NCBI RefSeq assembly: GCF_003633685.1
Contig: NZ_RBKT01000001.1
Location: forward strand, 6,076,001 to 6,140,000
Direction: 5' to 3'
Source: Micromonospora pisi
GTDB lineage: Bacteria; Actinomycetota; Actinomycetes; Mycobacteriales; Micromonosporaceae
Length of the DNA stretch: 64,000 bases
How positions within the stretch are numbered: position 1 is the stretch's first letter; each line of letters starts with the position of its first letter. Under the pieces are notes generated by a model. That model did no database searches. It had not been told where the DNA came from and saw nothing but the letters and a program-made list of their open reading frames with translations. Made by a program: the position numbers and the translations under genes. Shown one piece after another: positions 27,551 to 35,898 of this stretch.

Positions 27551-28411
27551 GTGCAGTTCACCAAGGGTCATGGCACCGGCAACGACTTTGTCATCCTCGC
27601 CGATCCGGACGGCGAGCTCCCGCTCACCCCGGCCACGGTCGCCGCGCTCTGCGACCGTCGTCGAGGGATCGGCGCGGACGGCGTGCTCCGGGTGATCCGG
27701 GCGGCGAAACACCCGGACGGTGCGGCGTACGCGGCCGAGGCCGAGTGGTTCATGGACTACTGGAACGCGGACGGCTCCATCGCCGAGATGTGCGGCAACG
27801 GGACCCGGGTCTTCACCCGCTACCTGCTGACCAGCGGACTGGCCGAGCCGGTCCAGGGCGGGCTGCCGATCGCCACCCGGTCCGGAGTGGTCCGGGCCGT
27901 GGTCGGTCCGGCCACCGCCGGACTCGCGGTCGTCGCGGACGAGGAGATCTCCGTCGACCTCGGCGCCCCCCGGCTGTACGGCGAGAGCACGGCCACCGTC
28001 GACGGGCTGGCCCTGGCCGGGACCGTGGTGGACTGCGGCAACCCGCACCTGGTCTGCCCGGTGCCGGCCGGGGTGGAGCTGTCCGGGCTGGACCTGACCC
28101 GGGCACCCGGATTCGACCCGGCGGTCTTCCCCGCCGGGGTCAACGTCGAGTTCGTCGCCCCGGCCGAGCCGGTTTCCGGCACCGACCTGCACGTGCTGAT
28201 GCGGGTGTACGAGCGCGGTTCCGGGGAGACGCTCTCCTGCGGCTCCGGTGCGGTGGCGGTGGCCGCGACGGCCCTGCGCGCGGCAGGGCTGCGCGCCGGT
28301 GTGGTCGCGGTCGACGTACCGGGTGGCCGCCTCACCATCAGCGTGGACAGCGAGAGCGCCTGGCTGGGCGGGCCCGCCGTACTGGTGGCCGAGGGTGACA
28401 CGCTCCGCTGA
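27551..28411 (+). CDS. dapF: Diaminopimelate epimerase
   Basis: 286 residues from GTG 27551. Both catalytic cysteines are present: C81 (EMCGNGTR) and C230 (LSCGSGA), with KGHGTGNDFV at the N-terminus. It converts LL- to meso-diaminopimelate for peptidoglycan and lysine. The order miaA-dapF is conserved in actinobacteria. Confidence 0.97.
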   Translation: MQFTKGHGTGNDFVILADPDGELPLTPATVAALCDRRRGIGADGVLRVIRAAKHPDGAAYAAEAEWFMDYWNADGSIAEMCGNGTRVFTRYLLTSGLAEPVQGGLPIATRSGVVRAVVGPATAGLAVVADEEISVDLGAPRLYGESTATVDGLALAGTVVDCGNPHLVCPVPAGVELSGLDLTRAPGFDPAVFPAGVNVEFVAPAEPVSGTDLHVLMRVYERGSGETLSCGSGAVAVAATALRAAGLRAGVVAVDVPGGRLTISVDSESAWLGGPAVLVAEGDTLR

Positions 28412-28443
28412 CCGGAGTCCGGCCGGGGCGACCCGCCGGAGCT

Positions 28444-28497
28444 GATCATGAAGGTGGCGCGGATCCCGAGACCGGAATCCGCGCCAACTTCATGATC
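28444..28497. terminator. Long hairpin between convergent dapF and malic enzyme
   Basis: 21-bp arms (GATCATGAAGGTGGCGCGGA then T, and the complement with one mismatch) around a 12-nt loop. A related design starting TGATCATGGAGGG is at 42538-42587. It sits between convergent genes and likely terminates both. Confidence 0.75.
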
Positions 28498-28523
28498 GAC
28501 GCCCCCGCTGCGGCGGGGTGGGA

Positions 28524-30011
28524 TCAGTTGCCGGCGGCGAGCGGGGCCACCGGGGCGGCGGCGGAGGCCGCGATCTCGGGCAGGTCGGCGGGACCGGGGT
28601 CGGCGGCGGGCGCCGGGGCGGGCCGCTGGGCCGCGGCACGTACGGCCGCGGCGACCGCGGTGGCCACCCGCGAGTCGAAGACGCTGGGCACGATCACCGT
28701 CGGGTTGATCTTGTCTTCGCCTACCACGTCCGCGATGGCCCGAGCCGCCGCGAGCGCCATCTCCTCGGTGAACTCCTCGGCGTGCGCGTCGAGCATGCCG
28801 CGGAACACGCCGGGGAAGGCCAGCACGTTGTTGATCTGGTTCGGCTGGTCGGAACGGCCGGTGGCGACCACGGCCGCGTACTTGCGGGCCTCCCGGGGGT
28901 CCACCTCCGGATCGGGGTTGGCCAGCGCGAAGACGATCGAGTCCGGCGCCATGGCCGCGATGTCGTCGCCGGTGAGCAGGTTCGGTGCGCTCACCCCGAT
29001 GAAGACGTCCGCGCCGCGGATCGCCCCCGGCAGGTCGCCGCTGTAGTTCTCCTTGTTGGTGTTCTGGGCCAGCCACTGCCAGGCCGGGTTGGTGTCGGTC
29101 AACCCACGGTGCAGGGCACCGGCCCGGTCGTACGCGATGATGTCGCCGACGCCCTGGCGCAGCAGCAGCTTCATGATCGCCGTACCGGCGGCTCCTGCCC
29201 CGGAGACGACCACCTTGACGTCGGCGAGCCGCTTGCCCACGACGCGCAGCGCGTTGGTGAGCGCGGCGAGCACGACGATCGCGGTTCCGTGCTGGTCGTC
29301 GTGGAAGACCGGGATGTCGAGCAGGTCCCGCAGCTTCGCCTCGATCTCGAAGCAGCGTGGCGCGGCGATGTCCTCCAGATTGATTCCGCCGTACGCGGGC
29401 GCGATGGCGCGCACGATCGAGACGATCTCGTCGACGTCCTGGGTGTCGAGCACCACCGGCCAGGCGTCCACCCCGCCGAAGCGCTTGAACAGCGCTGCCT
29501 TGCCCTCCATCACCGGCAGCGACGCGGCCGGCCCGAGGTTGCCCAGCCCGAGCACGGCCGAGCCGTCGGTGACCACCGCGACGGTGTTGCGCTTGATGGT
29601 GAGCCGGCGGGCGTCGGCCGGGTTCTCCGCGATGGCGAGGCAGACCCGGGCCACCCCCGGTGTGTACGCGCGCGACAGCTCATCCCGGTTGCGCAGCGCG
29701 ACCTTGGGGCTGACTTCGATCTTCCCACCCAGGTGCAGCAGGAACGTACGGTCGGAGACCTTGCGGACGTCCACGCCCTCGAGTGCGGTCAGCGACTTGA
29801 CCACGTGGTCGGCGTGGTTGGCGTCGGCGGTGTCGCAGGTGAGGTCGACCAGGACCGTGGTCGGGTCGGAGTCGACCACGTCGAGTGCGGTGACGATGGC
29901 GCCGGCTTCGCCGACGCAGGTCGTGAGCCGGCCGATGGCCGAGGCGTCAGCGGTGACGCCGATCCGGATCGTTATCGAGAATCCGGCGCTCGGCAGGCGG
30001 GTGGTGGTCAC
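28524..30011 (-). CDS. NAD-type malic enzyme with N-terminal ACT domain
   Basis: 495 residues from GTG 30011 with GGAGGG upstream. ACT-like domain at about 8-90 (GFSITIRIGVTADASAIGRLTTCVGEAGAIVTALDVV). Malic enzyme domain with RAYTPGVARVC (catalytic Tyr), DGSAVLGLGNLGPAASLPVMEGK (catalytic Lys) and VFHDDQHGTAIVVLAAL; NAD(P) domain with VVSGAGAAGTAIMKLLL. It decarboxylates malate to pyruvate. The ACT domain suggests control by an amino acid. Pro/Ala-rich tail at the C-terminus. Confidence 0.93.
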   Translation of the reverse strand: MTTTRLPSAGFSITIRIGVTADASAIGRLTTCVGEAGAIVTALDVVDSDPTTVLVDLTCDTADANHADHVVKSLTALEGVDVRKVSDRTFLLHLGGKIEVSPKVALRNRDELSRAYTPGVARVCLAIAENPADARRLTIKRNTVAVVTDGSAVLGLGNLGPAASLPVMEGKAALFKRFGGVDAWPVVLDTQDVDEIVSIVRAIAPAYGGINLEDIAAPRCFEIEAKLRDLLDIPVFHDDQHGTAIVVLAALTNALRVVGKRLADVKVVVSGAGAAGTAIMKLLLRQGVGDIIAYDRAGALHRGLTDTNPAWQWLAQNTNKENYSGDLPGAIRGADVFIGVSAPNLLTGDDIAAMAPDSIVFALANPDPEVDPREARKYAAVVATGRSDQPNQINNVLAFPGVFRGMLDAHAEEFTEEMALAAARAIADVVGEDKINPTVIVPSVFDSRVATAVAAAVRAAAQRPAPAPAADPGPADLPEIAASAAAPVAPLAAGN

Positions 30012-30231
30012 GGGGTCCCTCCGTCGTTGGTGGGCACGGCCGGTCGGCCGCCGCTTCGCATTCTTACCCGCTGCGCGCCGGCCGCCTTCAGCGCATCCCC
30101 CACGGGTGCCATAACCGACGCGAATCGACGCCGGACGGCCCTCTCCGTCGAGGTGCCGGATTATGGCGGTGCGATCGGCGGCGCGGCGTGTCACGATTGA
30201 AGCCCAGGGATCAAACGGACAGGAGACCCGC

Positions 30232-31680
30232 TTGCGAAATCAGGAAAGCTTCGCTCCGCTGACCGACCAGGACCTCGACGCCCTGCTCGGCGCGGAGGTC
30301 ACCACCGGCGAGCTGGAGCGGGAGGACCGCGCGGCACTGCGCCGGGTGGCCGGCCTCTCCACCGAGCTCACCGACGTCACCGAGGTCGAGTACCGGCAAC
30401 TCCGGTTGGAGCGGGTGGTCCTGGTCGGGGTCTGGACCGAGGGCACCGCCACCGACGCCGAGAACTCCCTCACCGAGCTGGCGGCTCTCGCCGAGACCGC
30501 CGGTTCCGAGGTGCTCGAAGGGCTCATCCAGCGCCGTTCCCGGCCCGACCCGGCCACGTACATCGGTCGCGGCAAGGTCGACGATCTGGCCGCCGAGGTG
30601 CTCGCCTCCGGCGCCGACACGGTGATCTGCGACGGAGAGCTCTCTCCGTCCCAATTGCGTAACCTCGAGCAGCGCACCAAGGTCAAGGTCGTCGACCGGA
30701 CCGCGCTGATCCTGGACATCTTCGCCCAGCACGCGAAGAGCAAGGAAGGTAAGGCCCAGGTCGAGCTGGCCCAGCTGGAATACCTGCTACCCCGGCTGCG
30801 TGGTTGGGGCGAGAGCCTGTCGCGGCAGGCCGGTGGCAGCGGCCGCGGCGGTGGCGCCGGTGGCGGTGTCGGCACCCGTGGCCCGGGTGAGACCAAGCTC
30901 GAGACGGACCGGCGCCGGATCCGGCACCGCATCGCCAAGCTGCGGCGCGAGATCAAGAGCATGCGGGTGGTCCGGCAGACCAAGCGCGCCCGGCGTGGCC
31001 GCAACGCCGTCCCGGCCGTTGCCATCGCGGGCTACACCAACGCGGGCAAGTCCAGCATCCTGAACCGGCTCACCGGTGCGGGCGTGCTGGTCGAGGACGC
31101 GCTCTTCGCGACCCTGGACCCGACCACCCGGCGGACGGACACCTCCGACGGTCGGATCTACACCCTCTCCGACACGGTCGGGTTCGTCCGGCACCTCCCG
31201 CACCAGATCGTCGAGGCGTTCCGCTCGACGCTCGAGGAGGTGGCCGAGGCCGACCTTGTCGTACACGTGGTGGACGGGGCACACCCGGACCCCGAGGAGC
31301 AGGTCCGAGCGGTGCACGAGGTGCTCGCCGAGGTGGGCGCCGACAAGCTGCCCGAGTTGCTGGTGGTGAACAAGACCGACGTCGCCGACGAGGAGACGTT
31401 GCTCCGGCTCAAGCGGGAGTGGCCGGACGCCGTCTTCGTCTCCGCCCACGCCGGGCGGGGCATCGACGAGTTGCGCGCCACCATCGAGCAGCGGCTGCCC
31501 CGACCGGCCGTGGAACTCCGCGCGGTGCTGCCGTACGCCCGGGGTGACCTGGTCGCCCGGGTGCATCGGCGCGGGGAGGTGCTCGGCACCACACACCTCG
31601 CCGAGGGGACCCTGCTGCACGTGCGGGTCGATGAGGCACTAGCGGCCGAATTGACCCCATATCTGGCCAACGAGGAGTAG
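30232..31680 (+). CDS. hflX: Ribosome-associated GTPase HflX
   Basis: 482 residues from TTG 30232, chosen because AGGAGA lies 6 nt upstream; a GTG at 30189 would extend it. N-terminal HflX domain (YIGRGKVDDLA, ICDGELSPSQLRNLEQ), Gly-rich linker (GGSGRGGGAGGGVGTRGPGETKLE), G domain with G1 GYTNAGKSS, G3 DTVGF and G4 NKTD. HflX splits stalled or hibernating ribosomes. It stands downstream of the convergent dapF/malic enzyme pair; the dapF-hflX association is conserved. Confidence 0.95.
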   Translation: MRNQESFAPLTDQDLDALLGAEVTTGELEREDRAALRRVAGLSTELTDVTEVEYRQLRLERVVLVGVWTEGTATDAENSLTELAALAETAGSEVLEGLIQRRSRPDPATYIGRGKVDDLAAEVLASGADTVICDGELSPSQLRNLEQRTKVKVVDRTALILDIFAQHAKSKEGKAQVELAQLEYLLPRLRGWGESLSRQAGGSGRGGGAGGGVGTRGPGETKLETDRRRIRHRIAKLRREIKSMRVVRQTKRARRGRNAVPAVAIAGYTNAGKSSILNRLTGAGVLVEDALFATLDPTTRRTDTSDGRIYTLSDTVGFVRHLPHQIVEAFRSTLEEVAEADLVVHVVDGAHPDPEEQVRAVHEVLAEVGADKLPELLVVNKTDVADEETLLRLKREWPDAVFVSAHAGRGIDELRATIEQRLPRPAVELRAVLPYARGDLVARVHRRGEVLGTTHLAEGTLLHVRVDEALAAELTPYLANEE

Positions 31681-31762
31681 CTTGAAACTGCCCGAACGGC
31701 AGCTTCGGGACGAAGGATCACGGCCCGCCCGGCGTCCGTCTGCGACGTGCGACACTTGGCCG

Positions 31763-33484
31763 ATGCGGCGTGTCCTCTCCTCGGTCGTGGTTATCGGTGG
31801 TGTGGTCGGCGCGAGCCTGGGGTTGGCGGCAACCCCGGCGCTCGCTGCCCCGGCCAAGGTCTGCACCATCGACGACGACCGCACGAACGAGCTCTCCGGC
31901 TTGGTCGCCACCAAGACCGGCTACGTCGCGATCAACGACGGCACCGACGTCGAGAGCCACGATCGGGTCTTCTTCCTGAGCAGCAAGTGCAAGGTGACCA
32001 AGTCGGTGCCGTACGTCAACCGGGCGGCCGCCGACCCGGAGGACCTGGCGCTCTCGGCGGACGGCAAGACGATCTGGATCGCGGACATCGGTGACAACCC
32101 CGACGCCGCGACCCGCCGTCGCAGCGTGGTGCTCTGGAGCCTGCCGGCGGACGGCTCCGGCAAGACCACCCTGCACCGGCTGGCCTACCCGGGCAACAAG
32201 CCGCACGACGCCGAGGCGCTGCTGATGGGGGCGGACGGCACCCCGTACATCATCACCAAGACCGGCGCCGAGAAGAGCGAGATCTACCGCCCCACCGCCC
32301 CGCTGCAGAAGGACAACGCCGAGGGCGTGCCGATGGAGCTGGCCGGCGAGATCACCCTTCCCAAGAGCACGACCGAGAACCTGCTCACCGCGACCGGCCG
32401 ACTGATGGTCACCGGGGCGGCGACCTCCCCGGACGGCAAGCGGATCGTGTTGCGCACCTATGCCGACGCGTTCGAGTGGGACGTACCCGACGGTGACATC
32501 GTCAAGGCGCTGACCACGAGCAAGCCCCGGATGACCCCGCTGGCGGACGCCTTCGGGGAGGCGATCGCGTACACCCCGGACGGCAAGTCGTTCGTGACCG
32601 TCTCCGATGTCGGCAGTCTCGCCGACGACACCGATGTCGTGATCCAGAGTTACGTGCCGTCGACGAAGGTCGCCGAGGTCGCCGCGGCGGCGGACGGGGA
32701 CGGGGCCAAGAGCGAGAGCGGCAAATCCTGGACGGCCGACCTGACGCTGACGGACATCACGTACCTGATCGCGGCGGTGGGCGTCTTCGGCGCTCTCCTG
32801 GTCGGCCTGGGGATCTTCGGCATCGTCCGGGCCCGTAAGGCACGGGCCGGCGGCGCCGCAGAGCCCGCGAATCCGGCCGGCGACCCGGACGGGCCGCGCA
32901 ATGGGGCCCAGTCGCCCGGCGAAGACTCGTTCGAGTCCCCACCGCCGCCGAGGGGCACCACCTACGGCGGGGGAGGGCAGGGCGCGGGCCCCGGTGGTTA
33001 CCGTCCCGGTGGCGAGTACGAACCGCCCGGCCGCCCGCCGGCCGGGGTTTACGGAGGCCAGCCCGCCGGTGGAGCGGTCTACGGCGGTAACGCCCCGGCG
33101 GGCCCTCGCCCGCCGGCCGGCGGTGCGGGCGTGTACGGCGGTGGACCCGGTAGGCCCGGCAGTCCCGGTCAGGGCCCGGTCTACGGTGCCGGACGGGGTG
33201 GCTATCCGGCCCCCGCCGACCCGCGTGGTGCGACCGAGAACCGCCAGCACGGCCAGCCGGCGAACGGCTACGGCCCGGGTCAGCCGGCGAACGGCTACGG
33301 CCCCGGTCAGCCGGCGAACGGCTACGGCCCCGGTCAGCCGGCGAACGGCTACGGCCGACCGCAGCAGGGCGGACAGTACGGGCAGCCGCAGCCCCAGCCG
33401 CAGCCCCAGCCGCGTCCCGGCCAGAATGGCTATCCGGAGCGCGGTTATCCCGACCAGGGCTATCCCGAGCAGGGGCACCGCTGA
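31763..33484 (+). CDS. Membrane-anchored beta-propeller-like protein with repeat tail
   Basis: 573 residues from ATG 31763. Signal peptide (1-29, MRRVLSSVVVIGGVVGASLGLAATPALAA), an extracellular domain (about 30-320) with propeller-like repeats (PEDLALSADGKTIWIADIGDN, HDAEALLMGADGTPYIITK, TSPDGKRIVLRTYADAFEW, GEAIAYTPDGKSFVTVSD), one membrane segment (about 333-357, ending RARKARAG), and a Gly/Pro/Tyr-rich cytoplasmic tail with four QPANGYGPG repeats followed by QPQPQPQP. Its function is unknown. Tails of this kind often recruit SH3 or WW-like partners or phase-separate. Confidence 0.85.
   Translation: MRRVLSSVVVIGGVVGASLGLAATPALAAPAKVCTIDDDRTNELSGLVATKTGYVAINDGTDVESHDRVFFLSSKCKVTKSVPYVNRAAADPEDLALSADGKTIWIADIGDNPDAATRRRSVVLWSLPADGSGKTTLHRLAYPGNKPHDAEALLMGADGTPYIITKTGAEKSEIYRPTAPLQKDNAEGVPMELAGEITLPKSTTENLLTATGRLMVTGAATSPDGKRIVLRTYADAFEWDVPDGDIVKALTTSKPRMTPLADAFGEAIAYTPDGKSFVTVSDVGSLADDTDVVIQSYVPSTKVAEVAAAADGDGAKSESGKSWTADLTLTDITYLIAAVGVFGALLVGLGIFGIVRARKARAGGAAEPANPAGDPDGPRNGAQSPGEDSFESPPPPRGTTYGGGGQGAGPGGYRPGGEYEPPGRPPAGVYGGQPAGGAVYGGNAPAGPRPPAGGAGVYGGGPGRPGSPGQGPVYGAGRGGYPAPADPRGATENRQHGQPANGYGPGQPANGYGPGQPANGYGPGQPANGYGRPQQGGQYGQPQPQPQPQPRPGQNGYPERGYPDQGYPEQGHR
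33254..33361 (+). repeat. 27-bp tandem repeat, four copies, in coding sequence
   Basis: Four head-to-tail 27-bp units starting CAGCCGGCGAACGGCTACGG, encoding QPANGYGPG three times and a variant QPANGYGRP. Near-identical at DNA level, so recent duplication and likely copy-number variation between strains. Confidence 0.93.
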
Positions 33485-33501
33485 TCCGGTGACGACAAGC
33501 G

Positions 33502-33543
33502 CCAGCGGTGGATCCCCGAGCTGTCGGGAGGATCCACCGCTGG
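33502..33543. terminator. Hairpin between propeller gene and lexA
   Basis: CCAGCGGTGGATCC / GGATCCACCGCTGG, perfect 14-bp arms around a 14-nt loop, between convergent genes. Confidence 0.8.
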
Positions 33544-33604
33544 TGAGTCTGTGCAGCATCCGTTGCCGGTCGGGCCGGCGGCCGGGTGAGATCCGGCGGA
33601 GGGT

Positions 33605-34396
33605 TCAGATCCGGCGGAGGACGGCCACCACGCGACCCATGATCGACGCACTGTCGCCGGGGATGGGATCGAAGGCCGAGTTGGCCGGCATCAGCCAGAC
33701 GTGACCATCGCGCTGGCGGTAGGTCTTCACCGTCGCCTCGCCGTCGAGCATCGCCGCGACGATCTCGCCCGAGTTGGCGGTCGGCTGCTGCCGGACCACG
33801 ACCCAGTCGCCGTCGCAGATCGCCGCGTCGAGCATCGAGTCGCCCTTGACCTTGAGCATGAAGACCTCGCCCTCACCCACCAGCTCGCGGGGGAGCGGGA
33901 AGATGTCCTCGACGGCCTGTTCGGCCAGGATCGGCCCACCGGCCGCGATCCGGCCGAGCATCGGCACGTAGGCCGGCGCCGGGCGCTGTGCCCGTGCGGC
34001 CTCGTCGTCCAGTAGGTCGTTGGGGGGGCGTACGTCCACTGCCCGGGGGCGGTTGGGGTCGCGGCGGAGAAAGCCCTTACGTTCCAGCTCCTTGAGCTGG
34101 TAGGCGACGCTCGACGGGGAGACCAGGCCGACCGCCTCGCCGATCTCGCGCACGCTCGGCGGGTAGCCGTAGCGCTCCACCCAGTCCCGGATGAACTCGA
34201 GGATCCGCCGTTGCCGGGCGGTCAGGTCGGCGCTGACCAGATCGGGGAAGTGGCTCACCACCGGAGTGACGGACCGCAGGGTCGGCTCGCCGGTACGGGC
34301 GCGGGCGGCGCCGCGACGGCGGGCCGCGGTGGCGCCGGAATCGGCGACGGCTTTCTGCGGATGGTGCTGCCCGTTCGTCCGGTCGTCGGTCGACAC
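33605..34396 (-). CDS. lexA: SOS repressor LexA
   Basis: 263 residues from GTG 34396, preceded by GGGAGG at 6 nt. N-terminal extension (1-55), winged HTH (about 57-125: [48 protein letters not shown]), cleavage site A152-G153 (GRIAAGGPI), and S24-type catalytic dyad S187 (GDSM) and K224 (TVKTY). Represses DNA-damage genes until RecA filament triggers self-cleavage. It is divergent from the LysM suppressor gene with several LexA boxes between them. Confidence 0.97.
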   Translation of the reverse strand: MSTDDRTNGQHHPQKAVADSGATAARRRGAARARTGEPTLRSVTPVVSHFPDLVSADLTARQRRILEFIRDWVERYGYPPSVREIGEAVGLVSPSSVAYQLKELERKGFLRRDPNRPRAVDVRPPNDLLDDEAARAQRPAPAYVPMLGRIAAGGPILAEQAVEDIFPLPRELVGEGEVFMLKVKGDSMLDAAICDGDWVVVRQQPTANSGEIVAAMLDGEATVKTYRQRDGHVWLMPANSAFDPIPGDSASIMGRVVAVLRRI

Positions 34397-34522
34397 GTCC
34401 GTCCTCCCTGCTCGGCGGGGGTGCCTGGGTGGCACGTGGTGCGCATGGGACCGATCCGCCGTGGCGTCGCTGCGCCGGTCGGGTTCGGTTGTTCACGACC
34501 GTATAGGTGAGATCAGACAGTT

Positions 34523-34538
34523 TCAAACATCTGTACGA
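34523..34538. promoter_or_regulatory. Candidate LexA box at lexA promoter
   Basis: TCAAAC-ATCT-GTACGA differs from TCGAAC-N4-GTTCGA at two symmetric-core positions. It overlaps a possible lexA -35 (TTGAAA on the minus strand) upstream of TATACG, so it fits autorepression. Confidence 0.5.
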
Positions 34539-34574
34539 CGTGGCGTCGGCGTGTCGTGTCCGCAAGCTCGACAT

Positions 34575-34590
34575 CCGTACGCCTGTTCTG
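34575..34590. promoter_or_regulatory. LexA box 1 upstream of chiZ-like gene
   Basis: CCGTAC-GCCT-GTTCTG; half-sites CGTAC and GTTCT match the LexA consensus apart from single changes. First of three boxes before the LysM suppressor gene. Confidence 0.6.
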
Positions 34591-34598
34591 ATACACCA

Positions 34599-34614
34599 TC
34601 GTACGTCTGTTCTA
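34599..34614. promoter_or_regulatory. LexA box 2 upstream of chiZ-like gene
   Basis: TCGTAC-GTCT-GTTCTA. It starts 24 bp after box 1 and directly abuts box 3. Confidence 0.65.
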
Positions 34615-34630
34615 TCGAACTGGCGTTCGA
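34615..34630. promoter_or_regulatory. LexA box 3, perfect consensus palindrome
   Basis: TCGAAC-TGGC-GTTCGA, an exact match to the consensus. It lies 14 nt before the GTG of the suppressor gene, so LexA bound here would block transcription start or early elongation. Confidence 0.85.
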
Positions 34631-34644
34631 TCTTGGAGGTCAGC

Positions 34645-34968
34645 GTGGGTGCACCGGAGATGTACCGGCCCTCGCGGGGCGCTCGGCTCCGCTTGACGCG
34701 GCGAGGTCGGGCGGTGCTGCTCGGCCTTTATGTGATCGTGGCGATCGGGCTGGCGCTGGTGTTGGCGCCCTCCTCTCGGGCGGCCGATCCGCCCGGTCCC
34801 ACGCCGACCGCGGTGGTGTTGCCCGGGGACACGCTCTGGTCGGTTGCCGAACGGCACCGGCCGAGTCGCCAGCCGTTCCGGGTGATTGATGAGATTCGAC
34901 GGCTCAACGGGATCGACGGTTACACGATCCATGCCGGGCAGCGGTTGACCCTGCCTCGCGATGAGTGA
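34645..34968 (+). CDS. chiZ: LysM cell-division suppressor (ChiZ/YneA-like)
   Basis: 107 residues from GTG 34645 with GGAGG 5 nt upstream. Short basic N-terminus, one membrane segment (about 23-43, AVLLGLYVIVAIGLALVLAP), then an extracytoplasmic LysM domain (VVLPGDTLWSVAERH...DEIRRLNGIDGYTIHAGQRLTLP). Position and layout match Rv2719c (ChiZ), a LexA-controlled protein that delays division after DNA damage. Three LexA boxes precede it. No catalytic hydrolase domain is visible, so a YneA-like role is likely. Confidence 0.88.
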   Translation: MGAPEMYRPSRGARLRLTRRGRAVLLGLYVIVAIGLALVLAPSSRAADPPGPTPTAVVLPGDTLWSVAERHRPSRQPFRVIDEIRRLNGIDGYTIHAGQRLTLPRDE

Positions 34969-35290
34969 CTATCCAGATTGATTCGGTCACTGGTGGTGAT
35001 TGTCTGACCGTCTGTCGGGAACCGGTAACCCGGGGGCGACCGGCGATGTTGGGAAGATAACGGCGACGCGCGCGACCCGCCTGCCAACTTGACCCCGGCC
35101 GCTCTGCGGCATACGGTCGACCCCTAGATGTAGTAGTGACAAGGGTGTAAGTCGTCCACAGGTTGGGTTCGACTACCCATCGCTCCCCGCTCAGCAGCAC
35201 GGCGACGGCCACCTCATGGTGGCCCCCGCCGGCTGTTCGAATGTCCGGGAGATGGCGGGCGCCCCACGTGGTGGTGAAAGGAGGTCGGCT
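34969..35290. other. chiZ-nrdR intergenic region
   Basis: 322 bp with no gene. It contains the probable nrdR promoter (35089-35117) and a candidate NrdR site (see separate entry). No cobalamin riboswitch core (B12 box) was found. A Gly/Ala-rich in-frame extension of nrdR upstream of 35291 is not supported. Confidence 0.5.
35089..35137 (+). promoter_or_regulatory. Probable nrdR-nrdJ promoter with NrdR box
   Basis: TTGACC (35089-35094), 17 nt, TACGGT (35112-35117, fits TAnnnT). The expected start (about 35124) falls in CCCCTAGATGTAGTAG (35121-35136), which has dyad CTA-GATG-TAG reminiscent of NrdR boxes. This would be an ATP/dATP-responsive autoregulatory site. A second box at the usual spacing was not seen, so the assignment is tentative. 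Confidence 0.45.
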
Positions 35291-35833
35291 ATGCGGTGTC
35301 CATACTGCCGGCACGCCGACTCCAGGGTCGTCGACTCGCGCGAGGCCGACGACGGCCAACTGATCCGCCGTCGGCGGTCCTGCCCGGAGTGCGGAAAGCG
35401 GTTTACCACTGTCGAGGAGGCGGTGCTCGCCGTCGTCAAGCGCAGCGGTGTGACCGAGCCGTTCAGCCGTACGAAGATCATCGGTGGGGTGCGCAAGGCG
35501 TGCCAGGGCCGCCCGGTCGACGAGGATTCGATCGCACTGCTCGCGCAGCGGGTCGAGGAGACCATCCGGGCCAAGGGCGCCGCCGAGATACCGAGCAACG
35601 AGGTGGGACTGGCCATCCTCGGACCGCTGCGGGAGCTGGACGAGGTGGCGTACCTCCGCTTCGCCAGCGTCTACCGCTCGTTCGACTCCCTGGGGGACTT
35701 CGAGCGGGAGATCGAGGCCCTGCGCGCCACCGCGGCCGCCCGAACGGCGGCGCGGGACGGTGCGGCGCAGCAGCCTCCGGCACCCGGCACGGATCCGCTG
35801 ACGGCGGAGCCGGCCGGCGGCCGTACCAGCTAG
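35291..35833 (+). CDS. nrdR: Transcriptional repressor NrdR
   Basis: 180 residues from ATG 35291 with AAAGGAGG upstream. Zinc ribbon C3, C6, C31, C34 (MRCPYC...[10 protein letters not shown]), then an ATP-cone ([29 protein letters not shown]) that binds ATP/dATP. The C-terminal about 35 residues are Ala/Pro-rich. It represses ribonucleotide reductase genes, here the adjacent nrdJ. Confidence 0.97.
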   Translation: MRCPYCRHADSRVVDSREADDGQLIRRRRSCPECGKRFTTVEEAVLAVVKRSGVTEPFSRTKIIGGVRKACQGRPVDEDSIALLAQRVEETIRAKGAAEIPSNEVGLAILGPLRELDEVAYLRFASVYRSFDSLGDFEREIEALRATAAARTAARDGAAQQPPAPGTDPLTAEPAGGRTS

Positions 35834-35898
35834 CTTTTCTAGTTTTTGATCATTTTGGTGGCACGGCGGCGGACCGTGCCGGTTAGGGGGCGGATGAG

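Noticed and set aside
30163-30231. Upstream start of hflX at 30163
   Set aside because: No ribosome-binding site; AGGAGA sits 6 nt before TTG 30232.
33254-33361. CRISPR-like array
   Set aside because: The units are head-to-tail, with no spacers, and encode in-frame QPANGYGPG.
34969-35290. Cobalamin riboswitch before nrdR-nrdJ
   Set aside because: No B12 box or core motif; class II reductase genes do not need one.
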